Of a stretch of 64,000 nucleotides of DNA, positions 61,567 to 64,000 are shown one piece after another. Position numbers and translations under genes: made by a program. The notes beneath the pieces were generated by a model, which searched no databases, had not been told where the DNA came from, and saw only the letters and a program-made list of their open reading frames with translations. The first letter of the stretch is position 1; each line of letters opens with the position of its first letter. This DNA comes from Chondrus crispus (Eukaryota; Rhodophyta; Florideophyceae; Gigartinales; Gigartinaceae): positions 156,977 through 220,976 of the forward strand of contig NW_005179019.1 in assembly GCF_000350225.1 (NCBI RefSeq), written 5' to 3'.

Positions 61567-62582
61567 GTACAGACCCCCACGTTGGACAACAAGAATTCGC
61601 GAGCGGCCGTCCCCTCGCGGTGGAAGAGATACCTGGCCATGCGATCCACGTATTCCACCTCACCGAGACTGTATGCGAACGTGCGATCGCAGGGGATGGC
61701 AGAAGGGATCTGATACGCCGCACCGCCACCTTCGGCCAGGAGGCGCTCCAGGACGAGCGAGGCCTCCTCCACGCGTCCGGCGTCGTACACCTTCCGGACG
61801 CGAAGCAAATCGGGACGAAGTTGTTCCCGCGCCAGCAGCTCCCCGACAGTAATCCCGGAACGGGCATACCGGCACCACGCAAACCTTAGGCGGTCTAGGG
61901 GCAACGGGGCGGAACGCTCGAGCGCCGCGCCGAACCACTCAGATGTGGCCTCGACCATCTCGGTGCCTTGACCCGACACATACTGAGGCGTCTCAGGATG
62001 TTCGCTAACGCGAGGGCCGTTGCCCGATCTCCCGTGCGAATCAGTCATCCTGGGAAGCGCTGCCATAGGGCCCCCGACGGGGCCTGCCTCGACGGGCAGG
62101 CGGGGGGCCGTCGCCGAGGGAACCAGTTCGACAGAGGGCGTCGACTCCCGAGAGGCATGAGCTCGCTGAAATGGCTGTACAGTAACCCAAGGGCGCACAA
62201 CTGCCACGGGACGACCCGGATCGTGCTCATCCGGGGCCGCGACCGCCGCCGTCGACGGCGCGAGGGGAGCGGCGCCTCCGGGAGACTGAGACGAAAGACA
62301 CGGCTGCGAGGGGCATGGGGTTACAGAGCTTGATGGAGTAGCGACGGACGCGACAAACCGACCCTCGGAGGGCGACGTCAGTATTACCCCGACAACGAGG
62401 CGTGTGGTGAATAGGGTCAGGACAGCGGGAGCGCGGCGACCGGAGTACAGAAAAGGAGAAAAAGAGGGCGTCGCACGGATGTGCGGACGGATGAGGAGCG
62501 GATGGCAAAGGGTAATATGGTCAAGAGGGGAGACGGGGTGAGCGATGGATAACTCCGTGTCGCGCAGGGACGTGTGGGACAT
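61563..62582 (-). CDS. Antisense accessory ORF of gypsy 2, N-terminal part
   Basis: 339 residues from ATG 62582, only 57 bp from the 3' LTR, so transcription may start in or near that LTR in the reverse direction. The first 200 residues are low complexity and Pro/Ser/Ala-rich. The last 130 look structured: WFGAALERSAPLPLDRLRFAW, EEASLVLERLLAEGG, then IPSAIPCDRTF and GEVEYVDRMARYLFHREG. The last block aligns without gaps to IP-x3-CD ... GE-x2-YLDNM in 1717-2370. It is the N-terminal part of the shared antisense protein family. Confidence 0.55.
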   Translation of the reverse strand: MSHTSLRDTELSIAHPVSPLDHITLCHPLLIRPHIRATPSFSPFLYSGRRAPAVLTLFTTRLVVGVILTSPSEGRFVASVATPSSSVTPCPSQPCLSSQSPGGAAPLAPSTAAVAAPDEHDPGRPVAVVRPWVTVQPFQRAHASRESTPSVELVPSATAPRLPVEAGPVGGPMAALPRMTDSHGRSGNGPRVSEHPETPQYVSGQGTEMVEATSEWFGAALERSAPLPLDRLRFAWCRYARSGITVGELLAREQLRPDLLRVRKVYDAGRVEEASLVLERLLAEGGGAAYQIPSAIPCDRTFAYSLGEVEYVDRMARYLFHREGTAAREFLLSNVGVCT

Positions 62583-62639
62583 AATGCACTCTACAAGCCC
62601 AGGGGGTGAACACGGACGTTCCTCTCGAGGCGGGGGCCG

Positions 62640-63248
62640 TGTAGTATATCGACGACGTAATTAGATTAGAAATTGGATCCGGCGCTGTAAGGCACGAGCC
62701 TTACAGGCCACCAGCGCGCACGTGTACCCCACGTGTACTACACGTGTATGACGCGTGTATCAGCAGCCCACTGGCTGACGGGGCGCACTACTGTAGCGCC
62801 GTCGAGTACAGTACGTACTGTACTACGTTATGATAGACGGTTTTGTAACATTAAAGACAGGGGCGGACCGACGGCGGACGGGGGCGACAAGAACGGACTT
62901 GTCCTCAACCGACCGCCAAGGTCAGTCCACCCAGCTTATTCTAACTACGCGCCTTCGCCTTTGCGCGTGTTAAGAGGAAGGGAGCGGGTAAGGGACACAC
63001 GCGTGCGCGAGCGAGCCTAGATCCGCCTCCGCCCGTCAGCGCTGGTACGTTACCCAGCGCTGCTCCGGGGCGTCGAGGCGTAGATCGGCCCGCTCGTACG
63101 GTCGTCCCCGACCTTTCCGCTCTACCACACCGCTACCAGGGCCCGCTTCCCTGCCCCGTTAGCTGGTGCTTTACCCGTCTTCCCGTTCGAACGGGGTCCA
63201 CGTCGGACTGCGCCTACACCCTCAGTCGTCTGGGGTGTTTATGCTACA
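62640..63248 (+). repeat. 3' LTR of gypsy 2
   Basis: 609 bp copy of 52385-52998. Followed directly by GTGTG (63249-63253). A purine-rich GAGGCGGGGG at about 62627-62636 just before it is a modest polypurine-tract candidate. Confidence 0.93.
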
Positions 63249-64000
63249 GTGTGCGCGTTCTCTGACGCGTTTTGTGCCGAGAGGGTGTGACTTTGAATGC
63301 TTGGTTCGACGTGTGCTTGGGGTCCTGGTGCCTGGCGTATGGTCTGAAGTCGATCGCCCTGATGATGCCGTATCGGCGGTTGCGTATGGTGAGGGTCATG
63401 ACGTGGGTTTCCAATATGGGATACATATATCTCGCGGGTTCGCTGCGCCCTTGTAGTTTTGTTTTGTGTGCGTGTATGGGGGCGGTGCCTATTTGCCCGA
63501 ATGCGAAGATGCGGGTCATGTGGGCTCGGGGGCCGTGCCAGAGTGTCCATGGACTTTGTTGTGTGGCGCTGTGACGCATGATGTTGTATTTGAAGGCTAC
63601 ATCTCGTACGGAATCTTCCCAGAATTGGGGTGGGAGGGCTGCGTGGTGTAATGCGGCGCGCGCATTTGTGAAGAGCGTCTTATTGATCCGCTCTGCTATT
63701 GAGTTCTCTTGCGGTTGATGGGGCATGTTTGTGATGTGCTGTATTCCGTGCGAACTGTACGTGGCCCTGGCGTGTGACGATGTAAATTCCTTGGCGTTGT
63801 CCGTTCTGTATGCGAGAGGGAGTTTGTTTTGGATGGCGAGTGTTTTGAATAGTTGTGGAATTATTGTGTTGACTTCCTGTCGGCGTCGAAGGTAGTATGT
63901 GACGAGATACCGGCTCGCTGTGTCAATGCATGTGAAGATGTGTACGTTTTCATGGGCCGAGGGTGGGGATATTGGGCCGCAGGTGTGCGAGCTGAGCTGT
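63249..64000 (-). pseudogene. Copia 3 integrase (continues beyond the window)
   Basis: The minus frame enters from the right edge with CIDTASRYLVTYY (first Asp), AYRTDNAKEFTSS (second Asp) and MPHQPQENSIAERINKT (catalytic Glu), then PPQFWEDSVRDVAFKYN and IFAFGQIGTAPI. All three catalytic acids are present. The chain leads into the RT at 50618-52379 once gypsy 2 is removed. Gag, protease and the 5' LTR lie outside the window. Confidence 0.88.

Larger units (their letters stand above)
52385..63248 (+). mobile_element. Ty3/gypsy element with chromodomain integrase and antisense ORFs (gypsy 2)
   Basis: 10.9 kb, bounded by direct LTRs (52385-52998 and 62640-63248) and the duplication GTGTG. The plus strand encodes Gag, a damaged protease and integrase with a C-terminal chromodomain. 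RT, RNase H and the integrase N-terminus are missing between about 56807 and 56816. About 2.2 kb of apparently noncoding sequence follows, then minus-strand ORFs fill the last 2.5 kb before the 3' LTR. GC content is clearly higher than the P450 region. It interrupts the copia 3 element. Without RT it could move only with help from another element. Confidence 0.92.

Noticed and set aside
1-64000. tRNA genes
   Set aside because: I looked for GGTTCRANNCC-type T-arms with matching acceptor stems. A few GTTCGAACC strings (for example near 21530) had no cloverleaf around them.

Overview
The window looks like transposon-rich nuclear DNA from a eukaryote with intron-poor genes. Two P450 genes of about 500 codons read without introns. 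Almost everything else is LTR retrotransposon, Helitron or cut-and-paste transposon at various stages of decay. A florideophyte red alga (Chondrus-like) would fit, but that is an inference from genome style and nothing in the window proves it.

Layout. 0.4-2.4 kb: antisense accessory ORFs from the 3' part of an LTR element that enters from the left, followed by a cluster of LTR-like repeats in both orientations (2.8-4.9 kb). 4.9-12.8 kb: a PIF/Harbinger transposase gene on the minus strand, split by a complete Ty3/gypsy element (5493-12067, TSD AACCC). 12.8-18.1 kb: a degenerate Ty1/copia element on the minus strand whose 3' end is a foldback rearrangement. 18183-20444: a pogo/Tc1-mariner-type transposon; its boundaries are shown by an uninterrupted repeat copy at 20.98 kb. 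21.4-30.1 kb: a Helitron with HUH Rep and Pif1-like helicase in several frames, with unknown minus-strand ORFs beside it. 30.5-32.6 kb: two intact convergent genes, a 2OG-Fe(II)-oxygenase-like protein and a ParB-like-domain protein, followed by a 1.6 kb GC-rich minisatellite. 35.9-40.9 kb: a second copia element (minus strand), cut by a solo gypsy LTR (38521-39182, TSD ACGAT). 42.2-47.7 kb: two P450 paralogues, the clearest host genes. 50.6-64.0 kb: a third copia element (minus strand, running off the right edge), cut by a 10.9 kb Ty3 element (52385-63248, TSD GTGTG). That Ty3 element carries a chromodomain integrase, lacks RT and RNase H, and has antisense accessory ORFs.

How it fits together. 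Target-site duplications and interrupted ORFs give a relative order: Harbinger before gypsy 1, copia 2 before the solo LTR, copia 3 before gypsy 2. The most interesting items are four. First, the antisense ORF family is shared by two different LTR elements at opposite ends of the window. Second, the oxygenase/ParB-like pair is intact while its mobile neighbours decay. Third, several long perfect snap-back palindromes sit at rearrangement points. Fourth, both P450s have an unusual Cys-loop. No tRNA, rRNA or CRISPR array was recognised.
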